A stretch of 64,000 nucleotides of DNA from Clostridium gasigenes (GCF_900104115.1 NZ_FNJM01000002.1:124001-188000); one strand, 5' to 3'; positions 34,645 to 44,972 are shown, counted from the first letter of the stretch. The notes: generated by a model not told the origin, from the sequence alone. Translations and numbers: made by a program.

Positions 34645-34669
34645 ACAACATTTAAAAAGGAGCACTACC

Positions 34670-35341
34670 ATGATTTTGATTTATTCATTAATTTTAGCAA
34701 CAATTTTATCATTGCTTTTTACAACAAGTATTAAAAAGCATTATTGGTTTTATTACTCATTATCCGCATTTATAGCTATTAGTACAACAATTTATGAGAT
34801 TTTAAAAATAACTTCTAATATGGAGCTTTATGGATTTATTTCTTATATTGAAAAAGCATCTATAAAAGGTATTTTTTCAATATCAATTTTTGTTTTAGTT
34901 ATGTTTGCAGGCGCTTTACAATCGAGGTGGAAAATAACAAAAAAACTATTAATTATTAGAGGCGAGTTAGCTATTATAGCAGCTATCCTTCTATTCCCCC
35001 ATGGAGTTATATACCTAGTTCGTTTTATAATGAAAATAATTGATCAAAAATTATCTGCAATTTATGTTGCATACGTGATTTTTGGAATTATAGGATTTAT
35101 TATAATGATACCATTATTTATCACTTCATTAAAAAAAGTTAAGAGTAAAATGGACTGGCATCAATGGAATAAATTGCAAAGAACATCTTACCTTTTTTAC
35201 TTTATAACATATGTTCATATTTTACTTATATTGTTAAGCAAAAAAAATATAGATTGGATAAAGTTAATCACTTATACTACAATATTTACCTTATATGCAA
35301 TATTAAGATTAATAAAATATAAAAATACTAGACAAGCTTAA
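34670..35341 (+). CDS. Ferric reductase-like membrane protein (YedZ/MsrQ-like)
   Basis: 223 residues, about six membrane segments. The histidines in WHQWNKLQRTSYLFYF and ITYVHILL, plus LLFPHGVIYLVR, are placed like the haem ligands of the ferric reductase-like transmembrane domain. Family members are haem b electron-transfer proteins such as MsrQ/YedZ. No flavin domain is attached. The Fur box over its promoter suggests a role under iron shortage. AAGGAG before ATG; single gene. Confidence 0.75.
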   Translation: MILIYSLILATILSLLFTTSIKKHYWFYYSLSAFIAISTTIYEILKITSNMELYGFISYIEKASIKGIFSISIFVLVMFAGALQSRWKITKKLLIIRGELAIIAAILLFPHGVIYLVRFIMKIIDQKLSAIYVAYVIFGIIGFIIMIPLFITSLKKVKSKMDWHQWNKLQRTSYLFYFITYVHILLILLSKKNIDWIKLITYTTIFTLYAILRLIKYKNTRQA

Positions 35342-35564
35342 CTTATACTATTACATATTACTATTTCCATTAACATATATAAAACAACATACAATTAAGT
35401 CATACTAATAAATTAACTAAGTCACTTTCAAAAAAATAAGTGTTATAAAAAAGTTAAAAGGATAGATGTATAAACAAGTAATAATCTATGTGCAATCTCA
35501 ACCATACTTAAAATAATCATATCAAATTCTTCTTTTGATATCTAAAATGATTTCTTAATAACTT
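35342..35564. other. Intergenic region after the ferric reductase-like gene
   Basis: AT-rich, no frame of note. A remnant TTCAAAAAAATAAGTGTTATAAAAAAG at 35427-35453 vaguely recalls the repeat family. No clear plus-strand terminator. Confidence 0.3.
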
Positions 35565-35618
35565 GAAAAAACTAGGTGCTACAAGATGATTTTATAAATC
35601 ATCTTGTAGCACCTAGTT
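35565..35618 (-). terminator. Terminator of the amino acid ABC operon
   Basis: Perfect 23-base arms (35570-35592 and 35596-35618, containing CTAGGTGCTACAAGATGAT) with a T run of six on the minus strand. Unusually long and stable stem. Confidence 0.9.
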
Positions 35619-35661
35619 ATACACTAAATATAGTTCCCATTATTTATAGTACTCTGTCTAT

Positions 35662-36384
35662 TTATAAAACTTTAGATAAGAAATCTATTGTTCTTGGATT
35701 CTTTGGGTTTGTGAATATCTCTTCTGGTTTTCCTTGTTCCACAATTACTCCGCCATCCATAAATAGAATTCTATCTCCAACTTCTTTTGCGAATCCCATT
35801 TCATGTGTTACAACAACCATTGTCATTCCTTCTTTTGCTAATGTCTTCATAACATTTAAAACTTCCCCTACCATTTCTGGATCTAAGGCTGAAGTTGGTT
35901 CATCAAAAAGCATAACATCCGGTTCCATAGCCAGTGCTCTTGCAATTGCAATTCTTTGCTTTTGACCACCTGATAAAGATGCTGGAAATGCTTCTGCTTT
36001 TTCTGTTAATCCAACTCTCTTAAGAAGCTCCATAGCCTTTTTGACAGCTTGTTCTTTAGGAATTTTCTTAACATTTAAAGGTGACATTGTTAGGTTTTGT
36101 AGTACACTTCTATGTGGGAATAGGTTAAATTGTTGAAACACCATACCCATTTTTTCTCTAATTTTATTTATATCACTTTTCTTATCTGTTATATTTATTC
36201 CTTCAAAAATTATTTCTCCAGAGGTTGGCTCTTCTAGTCTGTTTAAACATCTTAAGAAAGTACTTTTTCCAGATCCGGAAGGTCCAATTACAACTACAAC
36301 TTCACCTTTTTTAATATGCTCATCTATACCTTTTAAAACTTCGTTTTTTCCAAAACTTTTGTGTAAATCCTTAACGTATATCAC
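35662..36384 (-). CDS. Polar amino acid ABC transporter ATPase (GlnQ-like)
   Basis: About 240 residues. Walker [11 protein letters not shown]-loop [10 protein letters not shown], signature [16 protein letters not shown], Walker [15 protein letters not shown] and the H-loop VVTHEMGF are all intact. This is the GlnQ/HisP/ArtM branch. GTG start, 14 bases inside the end of the permease gene, with AAAGGAGG upstream; a TTG seven codons earlier would swallow that site. Confidence 0.94.
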   Translation of the reverse strand: MIYVKDLHKSFGKNEVLKGIDEHIKKGEVVVVIGPSGSGKSTFLRCLNRLEEPTSGEIIFEGINITDKKSDINKIREKMGMVFQQFNLFPHRSVLQNLTMSPLNVKKIPKEQAVKKAMELLKRVGLTEKAEAFPASLSGGQKQRIAIARALAMEPDVMLFDEPTSALDPEMVGEVLNVMKTLAKEGMTMVVVTHEMGFAKEVGDRILFMDGGVIVEQGKPEEIFTNPKNPRTIDFLSKVL

Positions 36385-37051
36385 CAGCTTTAAGCCTCCT
36401 TTCAATATAACTCATAAGTCTTCCAAGTGAGAATGTCATAACAAAATAGAACATGGCTGAGGCAATTAGTGGTGTTAATGGTATATATGTTGCTCCTGTA
36501 ACAACTTTAGCTGCAAACATAAGCTCTCCAACTCCAATAACTGATGCCATTGATGATTCTTTAATAATTGTAACAAACTCATTACCTATTGCAGGTAATA
36601 TATTTCTTATAGCTTGAGGTATAACAACTAGTATCATAGCTTGTGTTTTCTTCATTCCAAGACTTCTAGCTGCTTCCATTTGCCCATTATCAACCGCTTC
36701 TATTCCAGCTCTTACTATTTCTGAAACATATGCTGCTGAATTTAAAGATATTGCTACTATTGCCGATGTTAATGGCGATAAATCTAATCCAAATACTATA
36801 TCAGATCCAGCATAAACTATCATGATTTGTAGTAACATTGGTGTTCCTCTAATTATTTCTATATAAATAGAAGCTATAATTTTTAAAGGTTTAATTTTGC
36901 CTATTTGTATATTTGAACTCTTCATAAAGAATAAAAGAGACCCTAAAAGGGATCCAACTATTACAGTTATTAAAGATATAAGTAATGTCATTTTTGCTCC
37001 ATCAACAAAATATGATAAATACTCTGATAAAAAACTAAAATCTAATTTCAT
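36371..37051 (-). CDS. Polar amino acid ABC transporter permease
   Basis: 226 residues, five membrane segments, HisM/GlnP family. [17 protein letters not shown] and the EAA-type loop [20 protein letters not shown] are diagnostic. Middle gene of binding protein-permease-ATPase operon; as a single permease it should work as a homodimer. Confidence 0.94.
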   Translation of the reverse strand: MKLDFSFLSEYLSYFVDGAKMTLLISLITVIVGSLLGSLLFFMKSSNIQIGKIKPLKIIASIYIEIIRGTPMLLQIMIVYAGSDIVFGLDLSPLTSAIVAISLNSAAYVSEIVRAGIEAVDNGQMEAARSLGMKKTQAMILVVIPQAIRNILPAIGNEFVTIIKESSMASVIGVGELMFAAKVVTGATYIPLTPLIASAMFYFVMTFSLGRLMSYIERRLKAGDIR

Positions 37052-37092
37052 GCCCTACTCCCCCTTGGTGTTAAAAAGTGAATAAATCACTT

Positions 37093-37935
37093 TTATTCCT
37101 TAACTTCTTTATCTGTTAACTTAATTGCATCTGTTATAAACTTGCTCATTGATCCATCATCCATTAGTGTTTTTATAGTTTTATTTATTTCTGCTACTAA
37201 TTTAGGTGAATTTTTCTTAATTCCTACTGCATTTCCGCCTGTTTCATCTGTAAATCTTTGTTCTGCAAGAGCAAGCTCTGGATTAGATTTAATTGCCATT
37301 TCAGCAACTGGCGCTTCTATTATTAAAGCTTCTACCTTACCAGCTTTTAGTTCTAATATTAAATCATTAACATTAGCTAACAAGTGCATATCTGCATTTT
37401 CAATTTTTTCCTTTGCTAAGGCTTCTTGTGTTGATCCCAGTTGTGCCCCAACCTTTTTACCAGCTAAATCTGCAACTGTTTTATATTTATCTTTATCTTC
37501 TGCTCTAACTAAAATCCCATGTTGTGAAACATAATATATATCTGAGAAATCTACTGCTTTCTTTCTTTTCTCATCAGGATTCATCCCTGAAATTATTAAA
37601 TCTATTTTATCTGCTGGAAGTGCTGTTATTAATGAATCAAACTCCATTTCCTTAATTTCTAGTTCTACTCCAAGATCTTTAGCTATCGCTTTAGCAAGAT
37701 CAATATCAAAACCTACAACCTGATCTTTACCATCTATCATTGCATGGAATTCATAAGGTTTATAATCAGCACTTAATCCAACTACTAACTTACCATTTTT
37801 TTTAATAACATCTAACATGTCATTTTCCTTAGTGCTACCACATCCAATTAACCCCAGTGCCATTACTCCTACTATTGCCGCTGCAAATATTTTTTTGGCT
37901 TTGCCTGCCTTTGGTATAACATTAAAATTTTTCAT
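37093..37935 (-). CDS. Polar amino acid-binding lipoprotein
   Basis: About 280 residues. Signal peptide ends in the lipobox LIGC (Cys32). Family 3 binding protein signature VGFDIDLAKAIAKDLGVE is present, as is FDSLITALPADKIDLIISGM. The ligand could be arginine, cystine, glutamine or another polar amino acid; I cannot tell. GGGGGAT before the ATG; a longer in-frame start lacks a site. Confidence 0.93.
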   Translation of the reverse strand: MKNFNVIPKAGKAKKIFAAAIVGVMALGLIGCGSTKENDMLDVIKKNGKLVVGLSADYKPYEFHAMIDGKDQVVGFDIDLAKAIAKDLGVELEIKEMEFDSLITALPADKIDLIISGMNPDEKRKKAVDFSDIYYVSQHGILVRAEDKDKYKTVADLAGKKVGAQLGSTQEALAKEKIENADMHLLANVNDLILELKAGKVEALIIEAPVAEMAIKSNPELALAEQRFTDETGGNAVGIKKNSPKLVAEINKTIKTLMDDGSMSKFITDAIKLTDKEVKE

Positions 37936-37978
37936 TATTAAAATCCCCCTTTTTATTATCCACTTATTTATTAGCATA

Positions 37979-38008
37979 ATTATACGTTATAACATCATAT
38001 TTATGCAA
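37979..38008 (-). promoter_or_regulatory. Promoter of the amino acid ABC operon
   Basis: TTGCAT (38003-38008), 18 bases, TATAAT (37979-37984) on the minus strand. TGCATA/TATGCA motifs recur upstream at 38084-38091, 38116-38121 and 38134-38139, possibly repressor half sites such as ArgR. Confidence 0.5.
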
Positions 38009-38335
38009 GTCTTTTTTGAATTTTTTAAATATTTTTCATATTTACGATGTTTTATACAGTTATTTAGTTATAATTCTATTTTTTATGCATATTAACTATA
38101 TATTATTCATTAAATTGCATATTTATTATTAACTGCATATTTTTTACTTATAATAGTGTTCTAACGAATATAGTATACCTAATATTCATTTGAATAATTC
38201 ATATGTTAAATATCTTTTAAAAAATAAAATTTAATTTACCTTACATTGGACAGGCTCATAATGTTATATCTATCCATAAACTATAAAGATTTAATAATAT
38301 AATTAAAACAAATAATATAATTAGGAGTGGTATAA
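38009..38335. other. Intergenic region between divergent genes
   Basis: Very AT-rich, with the repeated TGCATA motifs on the left half. GGAG 8 bases before the TTG start of the ATPase gene is on the right. No structured RNA or frame of note. Confidence 0.4.
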
Positions 38336-39418
38336 TTGGCATATTTAAAAGAAAGGCATCTATTTCCAGGAGGTAATACTTCTAAAGGATTTTACTCATT
38401 TTATAAATATATACTTTCACAAGAAGATGGAAATAGAATTTTATGTATGAAAGGTTCTCCAGGTAGCGGTAAATCTTATTTCATGAAAAAAATCGGAGCT
38501 CATTTTGCCGCTAAGGGATACACTATAGAATATCATCATTGTTCTTCTGATAATAACTCACTAGATGCTGTTGTTATTAAAGAACTAAAACTTGCAATTC
38601 TTGATGGAACTGCCCCTCACATGGTTGATCCTATTCACCCTGGTGCTGTTGATGAAGTTCTAAATATGGGTGAAGCTCTTGATATGGATGCCCTTTTCTT
38701 AAATAAAAAAGAAATTATGGAAGTTCAAAAGAAGATTAGTAAGACTTTTGAAAGAGCATATCGCTACTTTGCCGCAGCGAAAGATATTCATGATGATTGG
38801 AGTTCTTTAAATGCTGAATCCATAAGTACTGATAAGATTTCAACAGTTACAGAATCATTAAAAGAAGAGATATTCCACACACAAAAATCTGGCTACGGAG
38901 CTGATAGACACTTATTCGCAACTGCTTTTACTCCAAACGGAATAGTTACCTTCGCTGAAGATTTAGTATTCGGTTTTGAAAATAAATTTATATTAAATGG
39001 TGGTCCTGGTTTTGGAAAAACTGAAATATTTAAAAAAATAGGAAGCACAGCACAAAGGAAAGGTTATTTTGTAGAGTATATGCATGATCCTCTTATTCCT
39101 GAAAGAATTGAGCACTTACTTATTCCTGAATTATCAACCTGCGTTTTAACTACTAATGAAATTAGTCAAACATCATTCACAGGTAAAGTTTATAATATTG
39201 AAGATTTTTGTAAAGCTGATGTTATAGCTGCAAATAAAGAAGAAGTTGCATACTGTAGCAAAATATTCTATGACTTAATAGAAAAAGGTTTGTCTTTAAT
39301 TACAGATGCTCACACTATTCATGATGAGTTAGAAACCTTCTATATCTCTGCTATGAATTTTGATGTAGCAAATGATATTTTTGATAAAGTAGTAAAGAAG
39401 TTCGAGAAATTCGAATAA
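38336..39418 (+). CDS. ATPase with two P-loop domains
   Basis: 360 residues, soluble. Two tandem P-loops: KGSPGSGKSYFMKK at about 39-52 and NGGPGFGKTEIFKK at about 221-234, each heading a similar NTPase domain, so the protein looks like an internal duplication. This matches a conserved Firmicutes ATPase family of unknown role (PRK06851-like). TTG start with AGGAG 8 bases upstream. Single gene, ended by the hairpin at 39443-39478. Confidence 0.75.
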   Translation: MAYLKERHLFPGGNTSKGFYSFYKYILSQEDGNRILCMKGSPGSGKSYFMKKIGAHFAAKGYTIEYHHCSSDNNSLDAVVIKELKLAILDGTAPHMVDPIHPGAVDEVLNMGEALDMDALFLNKKEIMEVQKKISKTFERAYRYFAAAKDIHDDWSSLNAESISTDKISTVTESLKEEIFHTQKSGYGADRHLFATAFTPNGIVTFAEDLVFGFENKFILNGGPGFGKTEIFKKIGSTAQRKGYFVEYMHDPLIPERIEHLLIPELSTCVLTTNEISQTSFTGKVYNIEDFCKADVIAANKEEVAYCSKIFYDLIEKGLSLITDAHTIHDELETFYISAMNFDVANDIFDKVVKKFEKFE

Positions 39419-39442
39419 TATTAAAATTAATTGTTTCTATAA

Positions 39443-39478
39443 AAAATGAGATATAAGTTTTCACTTATATCTCATTTT
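39443..39478. terminator. Bidirectional terminator
   Basis: AAAATGAGATATAAG and CTTATATCTCATTTT arms with runs of A and T on the flanks. Lies between the convergent ATPase and helD genes. Confidence 0.85.
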
Positions 39479-39576
39479 TCTTAGGAATATTTAAATAAAT
39501 AATTAATCAGTATTCTTGTATTTTATGATATTTCAGGAATTTAAATATTTCACAACTCTCTTTATAAATATTATAT

Positions 39577-41679
39577 CTATCTAGTTACTTTTACTATTGA
39601 TAATCTGTGTAATGCTCTTGTTGCCATAATATATTTAACTAAATCATCTGTATTATCATCAAAATCTACTATTATAACTCCATCAAATTCTAGTCCCTTT
39701 GCATAATATGATGGTACTAATACTTTCCCACCTTTATATATCATGTCTTCTCTATCAAAGGCTACTATCTTTGTATGTTTTTTTAATTCTGGCGCTATTT
39801 TTTGTAGCTGCTCTTTACCTTTAGTTATTATAGCTATATTTTCATATTTTTCATCTTGGTATTCTTCTAATAGATTTAATAATACATCTATTAAACCTTC
39901 CTTATCAGTTTCTGGAACTTCTGTTTCTAAAACATCAAATTCTCCTTTTCTAACAAAAGGAACAACTGCTTTTTCATCTAGAAGCTTACTTGCATATTCC
40001 ATTATTTGATAAGTTGATCTATAACTCTTATTTAAACTAAAATCTTTAACAAATCCACCAAATAATTCTTTAAGCTTAAGCATTGGAGGGATTTCTTCAA
40101 TTTTTATTAATCTTTGATTTGAATCTCCTACAATTGTATAGCTCTTGCATCCAGTTAATTCTTTTAAAACTAAGAATTGAAGGAAGCTATAATCTTGAGC
40201 CTCATCTATTACTATATGTCTTATATCTTGTTTTACTTTTTTACCATCTAATTTAATCATTAAATATAATATAGCTGGCAAATCTAAATAAGTTAGTGTT
40301 TTAACATCCATAAACTCTTTATACATATCAACTATGCTTTCATTACTTATCCATTGCTCTAACTCTTCTTTAGATTTAACTACTTCTTTAACTATATCTC
40401 TTATTTTATTTTTTCTTTCAAAATCCATATTATTTTCTTCAATTAAAAGTTCCTCTGGTGTTAAACTAGCTAGCTTTTCTTTAAATTCTGCATTTAAAGT
40501 CCTTACTTTTTCATCTCTCTTATCTTTAAGTTTAGAAGTTATAATTAGTTTAACCTTTTGGCTTCTTCTAAATAAAGGCATATATTTATAATGCTTATTA
40601 AATAACACTTCTATTTCTTCTACTGTAACTATTTCTTCTCCCATAAAATTAACAGGAGTAATAGTGAAATATTTTTCTTCATATTGAGCTACTTTTTCAT
40701 CTAAGAATGTTATAAATTCTTTTGATGATTTATATTTTATTTTATTTATTACCTCTTCATTCCCCTTTAATACATCTTCTAAATATGTAGGAGAATCAAT
40801 TATAGGTTCATCTAACCTAATTTCATCATAAGCAAATCCTACAAATGTTTCTTGGCTTATTCCACTTTCTCCAAGAGTAGGTAATACATCTGAAATATAA
40901 TCTATAAATATATCATTTGGTCCAAAAATCAAAACTTTATTAGTTAATTGTTCTCTAAAATTATATAAAAGATATGCTACTCTATGAAGTGCAATTGTAG
41001 TTTTACCTGAGCCTGCAACTCCATTAACAACAACAACCTTAGTCCTTTCTTCTCTTATTATTTCATCTTGCTCTTGTTGTATACTAATTACAATATCTTT
41101 CAACTTTTCTCCAGCATTTGATGAAAGTATCATTTGAAGAATTTCATCCTTAACATCTACATCCGAATCAAAATAACCTTCTAATAGACCTTTTTTAACC
41201 ATAAGTTGTCTTCTTGCTGTTATTTCTACTGGAACTTCTCCATTTGGTGCTTTATATGAAGTTTCTCCTATCATTCCCTTATAAAATAATGAAGCTACTG
41301 GAGCTCTCCAATCTACCACTGACTCTTTATAACTTTCCTCTGGCGTTAACCCATATCTACCTATATATATTTCTTCTTTATCTTCTTCATCAGTAAAAGT
41401 AACTTTACCAAAGTATGGTGATTCTTTTAGTTTTGTAAACTCAGAAAGTTTTCTATCTATTGTGCTATAAGCTTGTTCTTTTACATATTTCTCATGATCA
41501 AAATATTCCATTATATTATCTTCATCATCTTTATGATCTTCAATAAATTTCTTTCTATAATCAAGTATATATTGGGCTATACCCTTTCTTTTCTTTATAT
41601 AATTTAATATCTCAAGGTTTAAAACTTCTAATGTTCTATCTAAGTTCTGTTGTTCACCTATTAACTCTATTTTATCCAA
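39577..41679 (-). CDS. helD: RNA polymerase recycling helicase HelD
   Basis: 700 residues. A long N-terminal coiled coil (about 1-90) is followed by RYGLTPEESYKESVVDWRAP, a HelD-typical segment, then UvrD-like motor halves. Walker A GVAGSGKTTIALHR starts at about 220, Walker B is IVIDEAQDYS, and motif VPSYYAKGLEFDGVIIVD is near the C-terminus. Known HelD proteins use ATP to free stalled RNA polymerase from DNA. TTG start with GGAGGGG 7 bases upstream. Single gene. Confidence 0.92.
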   Translation of the reverse strand: MDKIELIGEQQNLDRTLEVLNLEILNYIKKRKGIAQYILDYRKKFIEDHKDDEDNIMEYFDHEKYVKEQAYSTIDRKLSEFTKLKESPYFGKVTFTDEEDKEEIYIGRYGLTPEESYKESVVDWRAPVASLFYKGMIGETSYKAPNGEVPVEITARRQLMVKKGLLEGYFDSDVDVKDEILQMILSSNAGEKLKDIVISIQQEQDEIIREERTKVVVVNGVAGSGKTTIALHRVAYLLYNFREQLTNKVLIFGPNDIFIDYISDVLPTLGESGISQETFVGFAYDEIRLDEPIIDSPTYLEDVLKGNEEVINKIKYKSSKEFITFLDEKVAQYEEKYFTITPVNFMGEEIVTVEEIEVLFNKHYKYMPLFRRSQKVKLIITSKLKDKRDEKVRTLNAEFKEKLASLTPEELLIEENNMDFERKNKIRDIVKEVVKSKEELEQWISNESIVDMYKEFMDVKTLTYLDLPAILYLMIKLDGKKVKQDIRHIVIDEAQDYSFLQFLVLKELTGCKSYTIVGDSNQRLIKIEEIPPMLKLKELFGGFVKDFSLNKSYRSTYQIMEYASKLLDEKAVVPFVRKGEFDVLETEVPETDKEGLIDVLLNLLEEYQDEKYENIAIITKGKEQLQKIAPELKKHTKIVAFDREDMIYKGGKVLVPSYYAKGLEFDGVIIVDFDDNTDDLVKYIMATRALHRLSIVKVTR

Positions 41680-41703
41680 ATTAAATCCCCTCCAACTTCT
41701 TTT

Positions 41704-41748
41704 AAGGCATCCTTAAATAAATAACTAGTTATTTATTTTACGATGCCT
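41704..41748. repeat. AT-rich palindromic repeat with AGGCAT ends
   Basis: AGGCATC, then TAAATAAATAA-CTAG-TTATTTATTTA (26-base perfect palindrome), then GATGCCT. Lies between helD and ftsH. Related copies are at 52530-52597 and, as fragments, at several other gaps. Confidence 0.65.
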
Positions 41749-41767
41749 ATTATTCTTTTACAATGTC

Positions 41768-43744
41768 TTACATTTTCTCATCTGTTGTAATGTCTATTAT
41801 TTGTCCTTTATTATCGTCTAAACTTAATTCTAATTGGACATCACTATCAATAGCTAATTCATCTACTTTTTTTTCTTTCTTTAAATGAGGATACTTTTTA
41901 TATATAAAGCTTCTAAGATCATCTCCATATATTGTTTCTTTCTCTAGAAGATATTCTGATACCTCATCTAATAAATCTCTATTCTCTTTTAATAAATCCT
42001 TAGCTTTATTATGTGCTTCTTTAATTATTCTTAGTATTTCTTCATCTATAATTGCTGATGTTTCTTCACTACAGTTTCTAACAGCTCTACCATCTAAATA
42101 CCTGCTTGTTACTGATTCTAAAGCCATCATATCAAATCTATCTGACATTCCATAAATAGTTACCATACTTCTAGCTGTTTGAGTTGCTCTTTCTATATCA
42201 TTAGAAGCGCCTGTTGAAACTAAGTTAAATACTTCTTCTTCTGCAGCTCTTCCACCTAACATAACCATTATTTGGCTTAATAACTCATCTTTAGACACAA
42301 GGTATTTTTCCTCTTCAGGTAATTGCATTGTATACCCTAAAGCTCCCATTGTTCTTGGAACAATTGTTATTTTATGAACTGGATCTGTACCTTCAATTAA
42401 AGCTGCTACTAACGCATGCCCTACTTCATGGAAGGCAACAATTCTTCGCTCTAGTGGTGAAAGTATTCTATCCTTCTTTTCTTTACCTGCTATTATAACT
42501 TCAACAGCCTCTTGCAAATCTTCTTGCATAATTTCTTTTCTTTCATGTTTTACAGCTCTTAGTGCTGCCTCATTAATCATATTTGCAAGGTCTGCTCCTA
42601 CAGCTCCTGGAGTTCCCTTTGCTATTTGCTCTAAATTAACTTTTTCAGATAACTTAACTCCCTTACTGTGAACCTTAAGTATATCTATTCTTCCTTTTAA
42701 ATCAGGTTTATCCACAATTACTCTTCTATCAAATCTACCTGGTCTTAAAAGTGCTTTATCTAATATTTCTGGTCTATTTGTTGCTGCTAAAACAACAACT
42801 GCTTTTGATGAATCGAATCCATCCATTTGTGTTAATAGTTGATTTAGAGTTTGTTCTCTTTCATCATTACTTTGCATTTGAGCATCTCTGCTTTTACCTA
42901 TTGAATCTATTTCATCTATAAATATTATACAAGGTGAATTTTTCTCTGCTTCTTTAAATAAATCTCTTACTTTTGAAGCTCCCATACCTGCAAACATTTC
43001 TATAAAGTTAGATCCTGACATTGAATAAAAAGGAACCTTAGCTTCACCAGCAACTGCTCTTGCAATCAGAGTTTTACCAGTTCCTGGAGGTCCAACTAAT
43101 AATGCACCTTTAGGCAATTTAGCTCCTATAGCTGTGTATTTTTCTTTATGATTTAAAAAATCTATTATTTCTCTTAAAGATTCTTTAGCTTCATCTTGAC
43201 CTGCAACATCATCAAAAGTAATTGCTATATCAGTTTCAACATATAACTTAGCATTACTTTTTCCCATTCCCATCATGCCGCCACCTAAGCCACCGCCCAT
43301 TTTCTTACCCATTCTTCCAAATATGAATTTAAATGCTACAAACATTAATAATGCAGGAATTATCCATCCCATTATAAATTCTATTATGTAATTTTGCTCC
43401 ACGATAGATTTATTAAAATCTACACCAGCTTCTGTTAATTGAGATGTTAAATTTTGATCTCTCATATTCCCTGTAAATAATACTTTCTTATCTTTTTCAT
43501 CTTTTAATATTGGTGTTATTTTTATTTCTGAATCTGTTATTAACACTTTTTCAATTTCTTTATTTTCTACCATTTCTATAAATTTATTATATGTTATTTC
43601 TTCTAATCCCATAGAAGTTTTAACTGTGTTAAATGCATATACAATTAAAAAAGTCATAACTGTGTATAATAATATAGATTTTATTTTTTTATCTTTACTT
43701 TCTTCTGGATTATTATTCATATTTTTTTTATTTTTATTTTCCAT
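41768..43744 (-). CDS. ftsH: ATP-dependent zinc metalloprotease FtsH
   Basis: 658 residues. Membrane helices at about 24-42 and 121-142 flank a short external domain. A glycine-rich linker (about 149-160), AAA domain with Walker A GPPGTGKT (218-225), Walker B IIFIDEID and the SRH arginines follow. Zinc protease motif HEVGH is at 439-443. It removes misassembled membrane proteins. It is the last gene of a cluster with two signal peptidases and a DUF3006 protein, not with tilS/hpt where ftsH often sits, so it may be a second FtsH. Confidence 0.94.
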   Translation of the reverse strand: MENKNKKNMNNNPEESKDKKIKSILLYTVMTFLIVYAFNTVKTSMGLEEITYNKFIEMVENKEIEKVLITDSEIKITPILKDEKDKKVLFTGNMRDQNLTSQLTEAGVDFNKSIVEQNYIIEFIMGWIIPALLMFVAFKFIFGRMGKKMGGGLGGGMMGMGKSNAKLYVETDIAITFDDVAGQDEAKESLREIIDFLNHKEKYTAIGAKLPKGALLVGPPGTGKTLIARAVAGEAKVPFYSMSGSNFIEMFAGMGASKVRDLFKEAEKNSPCIIFIDEIDSIGKSRDAQMQSNDEREQTLNQLLTQMDGFDSSKAVVVLAATNRPEILDKALLRPGRFDRRVIVDKPDLKGRIDILKVHSKGVKLSEKVNLEQIAKGTPGAVGADLANMINEAALRAVKHERKEIMQEDLQEAVEVIIAGKEKKDRILSPLERRIVAFHEVGHALVAALIEGTDPVHKITIVPRTMGALGYTMQLPEEEKYLVSKDELLSQIMVMLGGRAAEEEVFNLVSTGASNDIERATQTARSMVTIYGMSDRFDMMALESVTSRYLDGRAVRNCSEETSAIIDEEILRIIKEAHNKAKDLLKENRDLLDEVSEYLLEKETIYGDDLRSFIYKKYPHLKKEKKVDELAIDSDVQLELSLDDNKGQIIDITTDEKM

Positions 43745-43760
43745 CTTAAGTTCTCCCTTT

Positions 43761-44324
43761 TTACTTTATACTTCCTATATTCTTAAATGGATATATTCTA
43801 AATCTTACTATCCCTATAATATCCTGTCCATTTACACAGGTTTTGTCCCATAATCTAGAATCTAATGATATAAGCCTATTGTCTCCTAAAAAAAAATATT
43901 CCTCATCTGGCACCTTAAATTTGCCTGTATAATCATCTACATTCTGAATATATGATTCTCTTTTATATTCTCCATTTACATATAAACTTCCTTCATCCAT
44001 TGATATAAAATCTCCCGGTAATCCTATTAATCTCTTTACCATATATTCATTAAATTCTTTTGAGTAAAATACTACTATATCTCCAAATTGTAAGGTGTCT
44101 AAATTATACACTCTAGTTACTAAAAGTTTATCATTTATATTTATATTTGGTGCCATTGAGGCTGTAGGAACATTTGCTTTGAAAATAAAAAATTTATTTA
44201 TTAGTAATGTAAATACTACGGCTATTAATATTATTTTTATAAATAGTATTATAGTATTTTTCTTTAGTTTATTATTTAATTTTTTATTATCATAGCCTAG
44301 TATTTGCTGAAACTTTTCAAGCAT
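43761..44324 (-). CDS. lepB: Type I signal peptidase
   Basis: 187 residues, one N-terminal membrane anchor at about 25-46. Catalytic Ser in PTASMAPNI and Lys in MVKRLIGLPGD, then FFLGDNRLISLDSR. It removes signal peptides from exported proteins. It begins one base after the stop of the preceding signal peptidase. The two paralogues differ in the loop near the active Ser, so they may prefer different substrates. Confidence 0.93.
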   Translation of the reverse strand: MLEKFQQILGYDNKKLNNKLKKNTIILFIKIILIAVVFTLLINKFFIFKANVPTASMAPNININDKLLVTRVYNLDTLQFGDIVVFYSKEFNEYMVKRLIGLPGDFISMDEGSLYVNGEYKRESYIQNVDDYTGKFKVPDEEYFFLGDNRLISLDSRLWDKTCVNGQDIIGIVRFRIYPFKNIGSIK

Positions 44325-44972
44325 CTATTTTATTTTTCCAATATCACTAAATGGATATACCTTAAATTGAGCTTTTCCTTCTATATCTTTTGCATCTATA
44401 TATGGATTAATCCAATATCTTGAGTCTTTTGACCATAATCTATTATCTCCAAGGAAAAAATATTTTCCTTCAGGCACTTCATATTCTCCATTGAATCTAT
44501 CTGCATTTCCTATATAATCTTCTATTAATTTTTCTCCATTAATAGATACTTCTCCATTTTTAATAACTATTTTATCTCCTGGAAGTCCCATAAGTCTTTT
44601 AATTAATTTTTCTCCAAGTTCATTTGAGTCAAATACTAATATATCTCCTCTTTTGAATTTATCTTCATTATACACTCTTGTTACAAATAATCTATCTTCT
44701 ACATTTAAAGTTGGAACCATAGACTCTGAGGGTATTTTAACTTTAAATATTACAAATTTATTTATTAATATTGCAAGTACTACAGCTACTATTATAGGAA
44801 GTCCCCATTCATAGAAGAAACCACTTTTCTTATTTTCAGCTAACCTTTCAGATCTTTTTTCTAATTCATTATCATCTATATTATCTTCTTCTATTTTTAC
44901 ATCAACAGAATTAGATATATATATTTCGCTTTTAGCTTTAGATTTTTCTTCACCAATCATTATTCCTGCCAC
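44325..44972 (-). CDS. lepB: Type I signal peptidase with N-terminal extension
   Basis: 215 residues. An acidic cytoplasmic N-terminal extension of about 55 residues precedes the membrane anchor (about 56-76). Catalytic Ser lies in PSESMVPTL, Lys in LIKRLMGLPGD, followed by FFLGDNRLWSKDSR. It overlaps the DUF3006 gene by 13 bases and the next signal peptidase follows without a gap, so all are translated from one message. Confidence 0.93.
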   Translation of the reverse strand: MAGIMIGEEKSKAKSEIYISNSVDVKIEEDNIDDNELEKRSERLAENKKSGFFYEWGLPIIVAVVLAILINKFVIFKVKIPSESMVPTLNVEDRLFVTRVYNEDKFKRGDILVFDSNELGEKLIKRLMGLPGDKIVIKNGEVSINGEKLIEDYIGNADRFNGEYEVPEGKYFFLGDNRLWSKDSRYWINPYIDAKDIEGKAQFKVYPFSDIGKIK

